Positions 34,867-45,700 of a stretch of DNA of 64,000 nucleotides are shown piece after piece. Position numbers and translations under genes: made by a program. The DNA is taken from NCBI RefSeq assembly GCF_002812705.1, contig NZ_CP025030.1:2480001-2544000 (forward strand), in the 5' to 3' direction. This DNA is from Achromobacter spanius (GTDB taxonomy: Bacteria > Pseudomonadota > Gammaproteobacteria > Burkholderiales > Burkholderiaceae_B). Numbering within the stretch: position 1 is the first letter of the stretch; each line of letters begins with the position of its first letter. A model generated the notes under the pieces. It ran no database searches. It saw nothing but the letters and a program-made list of their open reading frames with translations, and was not told the origin of the DNA.

Positions 34867-35493
34867 ATGATCACGCTCTACGACCATCCTCGATCCGGCA
34901 ACTGCTACAAGGTGCGCCTCTTTCTGTCCCTGATCAATTTGCCCTATCGGCGGGAATTCATCGATGTGCTGGCGCGCAAGAACCAGACCGACGCGTTTGA
35001 ACGCATTAGCGCGTGGCGGCAAGTGCCGGCGATCGACGACGACGGCCTGGCGGTTTGGGACAGCCACGCGATTCTGCTTTACCTGGCGCAGAAGCACGCC
35101 CCGCAATGGCTGGCGCCGCTTCCTCATAGCGCGCAGATGGTCTCATGGATATCGGTGTCGGCAAACGAGATTGCCAACAGCTTGCAGCCGCTGCGCCTGA
35201 CCAAGGTGGTGAGCCTTGCCGAGGCCGCCCATCACCTGGGCGTGAGCGAAGCCATGCTTGATTTGAACGGGCTGCAACAGCGGACCGATCGGTTGCTGAA
35301 GCTGATCGAAAAGCGCCTTGACGCAAGCCCTTGGCTGGCGACTGTACCCAGCGTCGCGGATATCGCCTGCTATGGCTATCTGGCGTTGGCCGAAGAGGCC
35401 GAGATTGATGTGAACGCCTATCCCGCGATATCGGCCTGGCGTCGTCGTATCGAAGCACTGCCGGGCTATGTCGCGCCCGGGCAGGTGACGTAA
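34867..35493 (+). CDS. Glutathione S-transferase
   Basis: 208 residues from the ATG at 34867. The thioredoxin-like N-domain (1-78) begins MITLYDHPRSGNCYKVRLFL with Ser10 as a candidate activating residue, and has the glutathione-binding QVPAIDDDG and WDSHAILLYLA. The all-helical C-domain (about 88-205) has PSVADIACYGYLALAEEA. It conjugates or exchanges glutathione on electrophiles; the substrate is unknown. The 295-base divergent gap to the hydrolase shows no clear operator. Confidence 0.88.
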   Translation: MITLYDHPRSGNCYKVRLFLSLINLPYRREFIDVLARKNQTDAFERISAWRQVPAIDDDGLAVWDSHAILLYLAQKHAPQWLAPLPHSAQMVSWISVSANEIANSLQPLRLTKVVSLAEAAHHLGVSEAMLDLNGLQQRTDRLLKLIEKRLDASPWLATVPSVADIACYGYLALAEEAEIDVNAYPAISAWRRRIEALPGYVAPGQVT

Positions 35494-35513
35494 GCAGAGT
35501 AGGCAGTGGAAAG

Positions 35514-35552
35514 CCGAAGCGGCACACCGAAGCGGCACAACTAAGCGGCACA
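35514..35552 (+). repeat. Three 13-base tandem repeats in the MHS transporter leader
   Basis: CCGAAGCGGCACA appears twice exactly and then as ACTAAGCGGCACA, in phase at 13-base steps. The array lies 51-89 bases upstream of the transporter ATG at 35603. It could be a repeated binding site or a product of slippage. Confidence 0.75.
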
Positions 35553-35602
35553 CATAAACGCAATACGCCGCGCCACAACAAACAACACACTGGGGAAAAA
35601 AC

Positions 35603-36913
35603 ATGGAAGCGATCTCTCGACCGGACGTGAATGTGGGGGCTGGAAAAAAGCCGAACCTGCTTCGAATATCCGTGGCGACCGTGGTGGGTACGGCCGTCGA
35701 AGCGTTTGATTTTCTAGCCTATGGCACGGCCGCGGCGCTGGTTTTCAATAAGCTGTTCTTTCCGCAGTTCGACCCCTTGACCGGCACGCTGGCCGCGTTT
35801 GCCGCCTTTGCCAGCGGCATGCTTGCGCGCCCCGTCGGCGGGATCCTGTTCGGGCACTTTGGGGATCGCATCGGGCGCAAGTCCATGTTGACGCTGAGCC
35901 TGCTGATGATGGGCATCTGTACGGTGCTGATCGGCTTGCTACCCACGTATGAACAAATTGGCGTGTGGGCGCCGATCTTGCTGGTGGCGCTACGCATCGG
36001 GCAAGGTTTGTCGTTTGGCGGCGAGCTGGGTGGCGCCATGCTGATGGCGGTGGAACACGCGCCGCCACGCTGGCGGGGGTTCTTTGGCAGCCTGCCGTTG
36101 GTCGGGTCGCCGCTGGGCATTTTGCTGTCGGTGGGCGCGTTTGCCTTGGTCACGCGGCTGCCTGAAGAAGACTTCCTGTCCTGGGGCTGGCGCCTGCCGT
36201 TCCTTGCCAGCGCGGTGCTGATCGTGGTCGGCATATTGATACGCCGAGGCATCGATGAATCGCCCGATTTTGCTCGCGTCAAATCCGAGCAAACCCAGGT
36301 CAAGCTGCCCGTGGCGGAATTGCTCAGCAAGCATGGCAAGGCGCTCTTGCTGTGTGTGGGTTGCAAGCTGGCCGAAGTGACGCTGATCTACACCTTCCTG
36401 GTCTTCTCCGTGTCGTACGCGGTGTCCACGCTGGGCTTTAACCGGTCGGACGCGCTGCAAGCGCTGCTGTACGGCGCGGCGGTGATGACGTTCACCATTC
36501 CCTTGTTCGGCATATTGGGCGACCGCTATGGCGCCCGGCGCGTGTGCGGCTGGGGCGGGCTGTTGCTGGGCGTGATGGCCATCCCCATCTTCATGGCCGT
36601 GGGCAGTGGCTCGCTGCTGGCCTACAGCGTGGCGGCGTTTGTGGCCATGGCCTTGAATTACGCGATGATGATTGCACCGCAATCCAGCTTGTATGCCGCG
36701 CAGTTTCCGCCGGAGTTACGGTACTCGGGCTTGTCGATCGGCGTACAGTTTTCCGCGGCAATCGGCGGTGGATTGGCGCCGATGGTGTCGGCGATGTTGG
36801 TGGCGCGCTTTGACAGCATTGTGCCCGTGGGCGGATACCTGGCCGTGCTGGGCGTTATTGCGGGCACGTCGGCATTCTTGATGAAGCCCACCCCGGCACG
36901 GCGCGCTTCTTGA
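35603..36913 (+). CDS. MFS transporter, metabolite:H+ symporter (MHS) family
   Basis: 436 residues with 12 predicted membrane segments. The N-half has the MHS signature: VGTAVEAFDFLAYGTAAALVFNKLFFP, then RPVGGILFGHFGDRIGRKSML (motif A) and LRIGQGLSFGGELGGAMLMAVEHAP. These transporters (ShiA, KgtP, ProP relatives) import organic acids with protons. The ATG follows GGGGAAAAAAC. Substrate unknown. It ends 19 bases from the convergent AraC gene. Confidence 0.9.
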   Translation: MEAISRPDVNVGAGKKPNLLRISVATVVGTAVEAFDFLAYGTAAALVFNKLFFPQFDPLTGTLAAFAAFASGMLARPVGGILFGHFGDRIGRKSMLTLSLLMMGICTVLIGLLPTYEQIGVWAPILLVALRIGQGLSFGGELGGAMLMAVEHAPPRWRGFFGSLPLVGSPLGILLSVGAFALVTRLPEEDFLSWGWRLPFLASAVLIVVGILIRRGIDESPDFARVKSEQTQVKLPVAELLSKHGKALLLCVGCKLAEVTLIYTFLVFSVSYAVSTLGFNRSDALQALLYGAAVMTFTIPLFGILGDRYGARRVCGWGGLLLGVMAIPIFMAVGSGSLLAYSVAAFVAMALNYAMMIAPQSSLYAAQFPPELRYSGLSIGVQFSAAIGGGLAPMVSAMLVARFDSIVPVGGYLAVLGVIAGTSAFLMKPTPARRAS

Positions 36914-36932
36914 GCCGCTCTCGGCCCGCCCG

Positions 36933-37946
36933 CTACTTTTGCGCCAGCACCGACGCGCGATATTTGTTGGGCGGGCTGCCGAAGCGTTGCTGAAAGCAGC
37001 GGCTGAAATGGCTGGCATCTTGAAAGCCACAGGACAGCGCAATGTCCTTGACCGCCACATGGGCCTTGCACGGATCAACCAGCGCCGTGCGGGCCAGTTC
37101 CAACCGGCGCTCGCGCACGTACTGGCCGTACTGAATGCCGCGTATCTGGAACAGGCGATGCACCCAGCGGCTGGACGCCCGTAACGCCCGCGCTACCGCC
37201 GCAACGGACAAGTCACTATCGACAATGTGCGTGTCCACGTAGCTGGTGATTGCCTGCCAGCTTTCGATGGGGCCACGTTCGGTGGAGGGCAGTTGCTCCA
37301 GCGCCTGGCTGGTGTAGATGGCCGCAAGCAAAGAGATCAGCGCCTGCTCGGCAAACATGCTGGACGTGGGGCTGACCGTGTCGGCTTGCTCGAAAAAAAC
37401 ATGGCCCAAACACTGATGCGCAGTGCGCACCATCGGCAGCGTCGATGCCGCGCGCTGGGCGGTGAACTGCGAGATGTCCTGCAAGTGCATGCCCAGCAGA
37501 TTCAGCAACGAACCCTTGATCACGACCAGCCTGGAATCCGTCAGCATGCGCACTTCAGAAGGCAGTGCAGTCGTACGAAAAATGATGTCACCGGTTTCCA
37601 CGGGCAGGCTCGCGCCGTTCTGGCTGATGGTGCCGTGTCCTTCGATGATGAAGCTGGCCAGGAACTCCGCCCGCATCGCGTCGGCAGCGTGTTCGGCGCG
37701 GTGCTGGACCCGCATGGGGGTGGACTCCAGGTTCACGGCCAAGCCGCCCGCGCGCAAGCGGCAAGCCTGCAAATGCAGGCGCGGTTGCAGGGTAAGCGGC
37801 AGGAAATCACCCGGCAGCACCAGCTTGTCCAACTGGGCTTGATAGCCGGACAGTTCGGTCTCATAAAAGGGACGAAAACGGGGGGCGAAGTTCAGGTCCG
37901 GTTCCTGCTGGGAGGCAGCAGGCGGAAGCGATTGGGCAACGTGCAT
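36933..37946 (-). CDS. AraC-family transcriptional regulator
   Basis: 337 residues from the ATG at 37946; a GTG at 38051 would add 35 residues. The N-terminal part is an AraC-binding-like cupin domain (VNLESTPMRVQHRAEH, FLASFIIEGHGTISQNG, VETGDIIFRTTALPSE). The C-terminal HTH pair includes LSVAAVARALRASSRWVHRLF and KDIALSCGFQDASHFSRCFQQRFGSPPNKYR. It is divergent from the aldolase at 38146 and convergent with the MHS transporter, and may control either. Confidence 0.88.
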   Translation of the reverse strand: MHVAQSLPPAASQQEPDLNFAPRFRPFYETELSGYQAQLDKLVLPGDFLPLTLQPRLHLQACRLRAGGLAVNLESTPMRVQHRAEHAADAMRAEFLASFIIEGHGTISQNGASLPVETGDIIFRTTALPSEVRMLTDSRLVVIKGSLLNLLGMHLQDISQFTAQRAASTLPMVRTAHQCLGHVFFEQADTVSPTSSMFAEQALISLLAAIYTSQALEQLPSTERGPIESWQAITSYVDTHIVDSDLSVAAVARALRASSRWVHRLFQIRGIQYGQYVRERRLELARTALVDPCKAHVAVKDIALSCGFQDASHFSRCFQQRFGSPPNKYRASVLAQK

Positions 37947-38145
37947 ATGGATGGACCCGACTTTCAGCGCGAGCCCAGTGCCCGCAAAATCAAAATCATT
38001 GTATCGACGCGGATCGCCCGCGTACCTGCCGTTTACCCTAGGCCGTGTCACTCTCGGACAAGCGCTGTGCGGTTGGGGTCAATGGCGTGGAAGCCGCCGC
38101 AAGATGTAATGGCAGTGTTGTGCCACGAGGCATTAGGAGATGGGT

Positions 38146-38910
38146 GTGGATGACAAGAAACTACAGTCCGATGCGTTCTTCAAGCGGTCGGCTGACAAGC
38201 TGGATTTCGGCAACTGGAATGTGCGGGAGAAGATCGCGCTAAGTTGCCGGATCCTGGCCAGGGAAGGGCACTCCGAGACCCTGGCGGGGCAGATCACGGT
38301 GAAGAACGATGACGGCTCCTTCTACACCACGGCGCTGGCCCAGGCGTTTGATGAGATCCGGCCCGACACGGTCATCCGTATCAACGACAACATGGACGTG
38401 CTGGAAGGAGAGGGCACGCCCAATCCCGCCGTGCGCTTTCATTTCTGGGTCTATCGCAACCGGCCGGACGTGCGCTGCATCGTGCACACGCATCCGCCTT
38501 ATGTATCGACGCTGGCCATGACCGGCCGCCCGCTGGTGGTGTCGCACATGGACGCCACGCCGTTTCATAACGACTGTGCGCATCTGAAGGAATGGCCGGG
38601 CTTGCCGATTGCCGATCAGGAAGGCGAAATCATTTCCGCCGCCTTGGGGGAAAAGCGATGTGTGCTGCTGGCCAACCATGGCTTTCTGGCGGCGACCAGC
38701 TCGGTGGAAGAAACTTTGTATCTGTCGGTACTGATCGAGCGCGCCGCGCGGAATCAGTTGCTGGCGGCTGCCGCGTACGGTGAAGTGAAGCCGGTGGATG
38801 ATGCGCTGGCGGCGGAGTCGCACGACTTTCTGCTCAAGCCCAGCATCGTGCGCGCCAGCTTTGCGATGTTTGCGCGCCGGATTGAACGGCAAGACCCCGC
38901 ACAGGCATAA
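38146..38910 (+). CDS. Class II aldolase/adducin-family protein
   Basis: About 254 residues. GTG at 38146 lies six bases after AGGAG and is preferred; an ATG at 38140 directly abuts that site. Zinc-binding histidines are in VHTHPPYVSTLAM (about 111-123) and ANHGFLAA. Members cleave or epimerise sugar phosphates or other hydroxy-carbonyl compounds; the acidic catalytic site is not resolved here. It ends before a bidirectional terminator. Confidence 0.85.
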   Translation: MDDKKLQSDAFFKRSADKLDFGNWNVREKIALSCRILAREGHSETLAGQITVKNDDGSFYTTALAQAFDEIRPDTVIRINDNMDVLEGEGTPNPAVRFHFWVYRNRPDVRCIVHTHPPYVSTLAMTGRPLVVSHMDATPFHNDCAHLKEWPGLPIADQEGEIISAALGEKRCVLLANHGFLAATSSVEETLYLSVLIERAARNQLLAAAAYGEVKPVDDALAAESHDFLLKPSIVRASFAMFARRIERQDPAQA

Positions 38911-38944
38911 GCACGGGCACAACCTAAGACCCGCCACAAAACAA

Positions 38945-38975
38945 AAAGGCCGGCTCCCCAAAAGGGCCGGCCTTT
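38945..38975. terminator. Bidirectional Rho-independent terminator
   Basis: AAAGGCCGGC (38945-38954) pairs with GCCGGCCTTT (38966-38975) across an 11-base loop. The stem is flanked by A residues on the left and T residues on the right. It lies between the stops of the aldolase (38910) and the convergent SapC gene (38993), so it serves both strands. Confidence 0.85.
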
Positions 38976-38992
38976 CTCATCCGCGTCGCAAA

Positions 38993-39751
38993 TTACGCTT
39001 CGGCGGACGTTTCCTCAACCGCAGCCACCGCCTGCACCTGATTGATCAGGGCGGGCCAGGTATTGATCGACAGCAGATGGCAGTACACCAGCGGCAGCCA
39101 GCCGTTGGCGCGCCAGCGCAGGAACTCTTCGTCCGACAGCTTGTTGAACTTGGCTTCGTCGATCACCTTGAAGCCGGACATGGCCAGGCGCTGGCCGTCG
39201 GGCAGGGTGATGTCGGCGCGGTTCTCAACCAGCAGGTCGGCGGCGGCCAGGGCCTGCGCGAACTCCATCGTGTAGGCGTGCTGGTTCTGGTAGTCGCGGC
39301 AGAATTCCAGCGCGCTGCGGGCCAGGTCGGTGGGCTCGCCGGCCTCGTCGAAGAACGGGTTGTCGCGGCCTTCGACCACCGATGCGGCCTTCTCGTCGAC
39401 GCACAGCGTGAACTGGCTGCGGTCTTCGTTTTCCATGAATATGAAGGGATAGCGGCGGATGTAGGCCGGGATGTAGGTGCCGGCGCGCCATTGGCCGTCG
39501 GCGTCGACGAACAGGTTTTCCTGGCCGCGCACACCCAGCACTGCGACGGGCGTGGGCTGCTCACCGTCGGTGAAGACGATGGGGAAATGGCGGCACGCGG
39601 TGGGCAGCTCGGTGGCAACCAGCGGCACCGCGTTGGTGTTGGCGGCATAGGCAAAGCCCGTGTTGCCGGCCAGCGACAGGTTGGCGTGCACGCCGGCCGC
39701 CAGGGGGCGGGGTTGTTCGTAGAACAGGGGAAGCGAAGTCTGCGTAGTCAT
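38993..39751 (-). CDS. SapC-family protein
   Basis: 252 residues matching the SapC pattern: LPLFYEQPRPL near the start, FPIVFTDGEQPTPVAVLGVRG, YIPAYIRRYPFIF (a hallmark) and FCRDYQNQHAYTMEF. SapC was named from an S-layer-linked locus in Campylobacter; its biochemical role is unclear. There is no clear signal peptide. It lies 9 bases after the tpsA stop on the same strand, so it is probably co-transcribed as the third gene of a tpsB-tpsA-sapC operon and may act in surface assembly or anchoring (inferred). It ends at the bidirectional terminator. Confidence 0.85.
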   Translation of the reverse strand: MTTQTSLPLFYEQPRPLAAGVHANLSLAGNTGFAYAANTNAVPLVATELPTACRHFPIVFTDGEQPTPVAVLGVRGQENLFVDADGQWRAGTYIPAYIRRYPFIFMENEDRSQFTLCVDEKAASVVEGRDNPFFDEAGEPTDLARSALEFCRDYQNQHAYTMEFAQALAAADLLVENRADITLPDGQRLAMSGFKVIDEAKFNKLSDEEFLRWRANGWLPLVYCHLLSINTWPALINQVQAVAAVEETSAEA

Positions 39752-39760
39752 GGTGTCGAA

Positions 39761-42700
39761 TCAAAGAGTGCGGGATTGCGCGTCGTTGGCGCGACGCTCG
39801 TCGTCGGAAGACGGGTTGCCTTCGGCGACGGGTTGTTGGGGGGTGCTGCCAGGGGTCTGCAGTACCGCGTTGTTGCCGGCCGGTGTGCTCAGCATGGCGT
39901 TGTCGCCGGAAGGCAGTTGCCAGTTATAGGTGGCGGTGGCCACCTGCAGCACCTGCGGATCGGCGTACGCGCCCAGCGCATCCGGGCCGAAGCCATCTGA
40001 CGGGACCGTACCACGGAACAAAGCGTCGGCGGTAGGCGTGGTCGGAATGATCGGCTGCGGCACGGTGATGGAGGACAGGCGGTCGATGATGCCCGTCGGA
40101 CCCCACGTGACGCCGTTCAGGTAGTACGGTGCGCCCACCAGCGAGCTCTTGATGGAAGCGGCCGCCACGGCGTCCGTCTTGCCACCGATCGTGCCCCACA
40201 CATCGGCCGAGCCAGCGGTGGGAACGGTCAGCGAGGCCACGTTCAGCTTATGGCTCAGGTTGGCGTCGTTCAGGCCGATGCGCAGCGCACCCAGCGGGCC
40301 GGCAGCCAGCGTCAACTCCGTTTGCGGGCCCATCAGGCCGACGGCGGTAATGTCGCCGTTGGTGCTGATGGTGGCATTCGCGCCTTGCAGCGTGGCGGGC
40401 GCGCCCAGATTAATGGGGCCTCGCGTTACCAAGAGTTGCGCGGGCAGCGTCAGGCCTGCGCCGCCCGTCTGGGTGAAGCCCGTGGCGGCCTTGACGGTGG
40501 AGCCGGCGCCGAAGCTCGTCGTGCCGGTCGGGTCGGTGTTGGCGATGCGGATGGAGCCCGTGTCGGCGGTAACGTCCTTGCCGAACGACACCTTGCCGCC
40601 CGAGATATCGATGCCGTCCGGGCCCGAGGCGCGCACCGCGCCGTTGTAGCTGGCGGACTTGGCTTCCAACTGCTGCACGCGGTAGGCGCTGACGTCGCCG
40701 TTGAACACGATGGTGTCCACGGCGCGCAGGGTCAGCGAACCCAGGCCGGTGGCGTCGCCCGCCACCTGCACATGCTTGCCGGCGTTGATGGCCAGGTTGT
40801 TGCCATTGCCGCCGTCCAGCTTGCTGCCCAGCACGACCGAACCGGTGTTGCTGGTCAGTTCGCGGTCGCCCGTCAACGTGACCGCGCCGGTGTAGACCTG
40901 GTCGCCGGTGGTGACCACCTTGCCCGTACCCATCGTGGTGGTGCCCTGGACGGCCAGGCCACGCAGCGGCGTGGTGGCGCCCACGTCGCCTTGGATGTCG
41001 GCGTTGCCGGCGATGATCAGGCCTTGCTGGCCCGACACGGTGCCGTCCACCCCGGCCTTGAGCTGCACATTGGTGCCGGTCAGGGTGGTGTCCACGCCGG
41101 AAAGGATCACGTGCTGGCCATACTGCTGCGAGCCCGTGGTGTTGACCGAGCCGCCATTGATCAGCACGTCGCCATTACCCCGGGTTTGCAGCGAGGCGGC
41201 GCGAACCGGACCGTCCAGGACGATGTCGCCCGCGGCGGCCACCGTCAGGTTGCCCAGGCGCGAACCCTGGCCGATCGGGGCGGTGAAGTCGACGTTCCCC
41301 TTGCCCGCGGACACGGTCAGGTCGTGGCCGCCGTCAAGCGCGTCATTGAAGCGGATGTCGCCGTCGCGGCTGGCCACCGAGACGTTGCCGCCCAGCGTGA
41401 CCGCGCCGCTGTACGACTGGTCGCCCGTGGTGGCGATGCTGCCCGCGCCCAGCGTGGACTTGCCGTTCACCGTCAGGCTGGCCAGTGCGTTCTGCGCACC
41501 AAGCGGGCCCTTCAACACGGCGTCGCCGTCGATCGTCAGGTCGTGCGCACCGTCGCCGCCGCCCAGCAGGCTGACGGTGCTGCCCTTCAATACGGTGTCG
41601 CCGCTGAAGATGGCCCGTTCGCCGTAGGACTGCGTGCCGGTCGTGTCGACGAGCCCTCCGTTGATGCCGATGGTGCCGCCGACGTCCGACGTAATCGATG
41701 CCGCGTAGACCACGTCGTTGAGCGTGGTGGCGCCTTTGCTGGCGATGGTGATGTCGCCCAGGCGGCCACCCGTGTTGTCGCCGATGGTGTTCGTGAAAGT
41801 GACGTTGCCCGCGCCGGCGGACAGCGACAGATCGTGGCCGTCGCCCTGGCTGCTGGCGACCTTGTCGTTGAACGTGATGTTGCCGCCTTGCGTGGCCAGC
41901 GCGACATCGCCGTCCAGGGAGACCGCGCCGTTGTACGACTGTTCACCCGTGGTGCCGATGCTGCCGTCCAGGCTGGACGTGCCGTTGATCGTCAGGCTGG
42001 CCAGCGCTTCTTGCGCGCCGAACGCGCCCTTCAGCACGGTCTCGCCGTCGATGGTCAGGCCGTGTTCGCCGTCGCCGCCGCCCAAGAGGCTGATGATGCT
42101 GCCCTTGAGTACGGTGTCCGCGCCCAGCGTAACCAGCTCGCGGAAGGTCTGCGCACCCGTCGTGTCGACCAGGCCGCCGTTGATGGCCACCGTGCCCGGG
42201 GCATCCGTCTGTGCCGACGCGGCATACACCGCGCCGTTGAAGGTGGTTGCGCCGGCGGTATTGGCGGTCAGGTTGCCCAGGCGCTGCCCGGCGCTGCCCA
42301 CGGCGTTCAAGCTGATGTCGCCGCCTGCCGTCGAGTCAATGACAACGTTGCGGGTGCCGATCAGCGCGCCGTCGAACGTGACGTTGCCGGTGGTGGTGGA
42401 CAGCGACTGGTCGCTGCCCAGCGTGACGGCGTCCTGGTAGTGCTGGTTGCCGGTGGTGGCGATGCTGCTGGTGGTCAGCGTGGCGGGGCCGGTTATGGTC
42501 AGGCTGGCCAGCTTGGTGTTGGCGCCGATGGCGCCCGCAAGCGATGCGGCGCCATCGATGTCCAGCGCGTGCGCGCCATCCGCGCCGTCGGCCAGGGTGA
42601 TGGTGCTGCCGGTCAGTGCCGTATCGTCGCCCAGCACCACGCGGCCGGCGTAGTACTGCGCGCCCGTCGTGGTGACGCTGCCGCCGTCAAGGGCGGTGAT

Positions 42701-45700
42701 GCCCGTGCCCAGCTGGCTCAGCGATGCCGTGCTGACGGCGCCGCCGTAGGTCGTGGTGCCCGTGGTGGTAACGGTCAGCGCGTTGGCGCCCGAGACGTCG
42801 CCCGTGAACGCGACCGCGCCGTTGCCGGTGACCACGTTCACGCCACTGCCCAGCACGGTGTCGCCATCGACGCCGAAGGCGCCGTTGGCCGTGGTGTACA
42901 GGCCACGCAGCGTCGTGTCGCCGTTGTACTGCTGGGCGCCCGTCGTGCTGACGCCTTGCAGGTCAATGGTGGCGCCGTCGATGTTGAGGCTGGCCAGGTT
43001 GCTGGCGTTGCCGCCCAGCGTGACGTCGCCGTCATTGGCGTTGATCACGGCTTGCTGGTTGCCGCCGTTCAGCGAGCCCCAGACGTTGACGCCACCGCCT
43101 ACGCCGTTGGCGGTCAGCGTGCGCTTGCCGCCTGCCAGCGTGGCGTTGCCCGTGATGTCGATGGCCGTGCCGGTCAGGTCGCCATTCAGCGTGACGTCGC
43201 CGTCGTAGCTCTGGGATCCCGCCGTGTGGACGGCGGCCAAACCGATCTGCGCACCGATCACCGCAAGGTTGTTGGCCTCGTTGCTGGCGATGGCGTGGTT
43301 GACGCCGACATTGCCCGAGACCGAGCCCAGGAAGATGTCGCCGTGATTGCCGGCGGACAGCCCGACGGTGCTGATCAGATCGTCGACCGAGGCGATCTGG
43401 ATGTGGCCATCCGCGGTGGCGATGCGCCCCAGCGTCAAGGCGCCGGTGCCGTCCACGATGATGTCGCCCGCGCCCACAACGTTGGCCGTGAGATAGCGCG
43501 CCGACGTGTTGAAGGAGGCGCTGGCGTCGCCAATGCCGGTCTTGCTGGTCAGGTCCAGGCTGTTGGTCGTGATGTTGATGCCCGCACCCAACAGCGACCC
43601 CTCGGCGGCGGCCAGGATGACGCTGCCGTTGGCGTCGCCCGCATCGATCAGCCCAAATGCCACGTCGCCGTGCTGCGAGCTCAGGTCGATGATGCGGTTG
43701 CTGCCGCTGGCCGTGGCCGACGCATCCAGCGTGCCGGTGGCGTTGGCGGTGATGTTGCCGTTGGCGGTGGACAAGGCGGCGGTCAGCGCGCCGGTGTTGT
43801 TCAGCGTAAGGTTCGCGGGCGCGGTGATTCCGGTGAGGCTGACGTTGGCGTTGGCCGCTTCCGTCGTCAATGCCGTGTTGCCGCCCGCTGCGCCGCTCGT
43901 GAAGTTCAACGTGTCGCCCGTGACCGCGATGGTGCGCGGCGTGGCGCCTGCCGCGACCACGTCGCGCGTGCCCACCAGGGTAACGGTGTCGTTGGCCTGG
44001 ACGCCCGCGCCGGCAATGGTCAGGGTGCCGGCCGAGGACAGCAGCAGGTTGTCGGCGGTGTTGGACAGGCCCGAACGCGCGTCCAGGTCGCCGGAAGAGC
44101 GGATATAGACCGAGCTGTTGTCTCCCGCCTGGGTCACGTCGCCGTTGAGCGTCAGTGCACGCGTGCCCACGTTGTTAAGGACGATGACCGCGCCGTCGGC
44201 GCCGGTCGTCAGGTCACCCAGCGACGCGAGGTTGGTGCGCAGCGCAATGCCGCCCGTGCCGTTGGCCAGGTTGGTGGCCGTGCCGATGCTGCCGCCGGCG
44301 GTGGCCGTCAGGCTGTTGCCGTAGACCAGGTTGCTCGCCAATGCGCCCAGGATGGAACCGGCCGCCTTCAGCGTGACGTCGCCCGAGGCCATGGCGTCGA
44401 TCGTGTTGATCGACAGGTCGCCCTTGGACGTGGCGATCGAGATGTCGTTGTCCGCCGAGTTGGTCTTGGTGATGGCGCTGGTGACCAGCGTGGGGCCGGC
44501 CGTGGTGATGCCGATGGCGCCGTTCTGCGTGATGATGGAATTCAGCGTCGTGCCGGCCGCGCGGTTGTCGTCCAGGAAAATCGAGCCGTTGCCGGTGACT
44601 TCCGCCGTGATGCTGGCGGCGGTCGTTTGCAGATTGTCGGCCGAGCCTTCGGCGCCGCCGATGCCCGCGCCCGCCTTCAGCGTGACCGAATTGCCGATGA
44701 TGCGCGTGGATTCCTCGCGATCGTCGACGATGGTGCTGCCGGCCTTGCTGTAGTCGATGTTGACCGTGCCCGTGCCCGCGTCGATGTTGCCCGCCACCAG
44801 TTGGCTATTGGTGCCGTTGCCCACGATCTTGATCGTGCCGCTGCCGTTGCTGGCGATGGCGTTGGCGATCTGCAAATTGCCGGCCGCCGCGATGTCGATG
44901 GTATTGCCCGACAGGTACGAGTAGACGGAGTTGTTGTCCGCCGCCAGGTACATCGCGCCATTGGTGGTGGCTTCAACGCGCTGGCCGGTTGCGTTGATGC
45001 GGCCAGTCGAGGTGTTCGCGCCGATGCCGTAGCGGGCGTTCAGCGCCACGCCGTACGCCTTGATGGTGGCGCCGGCCGCGTCGGCCAGCACGTAGCCGTT
45101 TTCGGCGTTCAGCGTGATCTGGCCTTGCGTGCTGCCAGCCTGCACGTTCTTGACGGTGATGTTGCCCGACGTGGTGTTCACCGAGATGCCGTTGCCGGCC
45201 GCGTCGGTGGCGGACGTCATGCTGTTCAGCACCAGATTGCCCGTCGACGTGACGCGCGTTTCGCCGTTGGCGACCGAGGTCGTCAGGCCGCCCAGCAGGT
45301 TGCCGGTGCTGTCCAGGTACAGCGAGCCGTCGCCGGTGACGGTCGCCGACACAGGGTTGTACGGCGCCGCGATCTTGACGGCCGCGTCGTTCGTGCCGAT
45401 GCCGTTCTTCGCGGTCAGCGTGATGGCGCCGGTGCCCGACCCCGAGATGGCGCCGCCGCCGTCCAGGATGCTGCCGTTCTGGGCGTTCAAGGTCAGCGTC
45501 TTGTCGGTGCCGTAGCTGACCGTGCCGACCAGGATGTCGCCGGTGGTGGTGGTGACCGACAGGTCTTCGCCCGCGCGCAGGTTGCCCAGGTTGATCGAGC
45601 CCGCCTGGCTCAGCCAGATGCCGCCCGAGGCGGTCGCCGAGATGTTGTTGACCTGCGTGTTCAGGGCGCGGCTGGACGAGCCGATCGAGTTGGTGGTGTT

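Noticed and set aside
40870-43220. Possible CRISPR-like array in the adhesin repeats
   Set aside because: Repeats are long, degenerate and in-frame coding; there are no uniform short repeats with unique spacers, and no cas genes.
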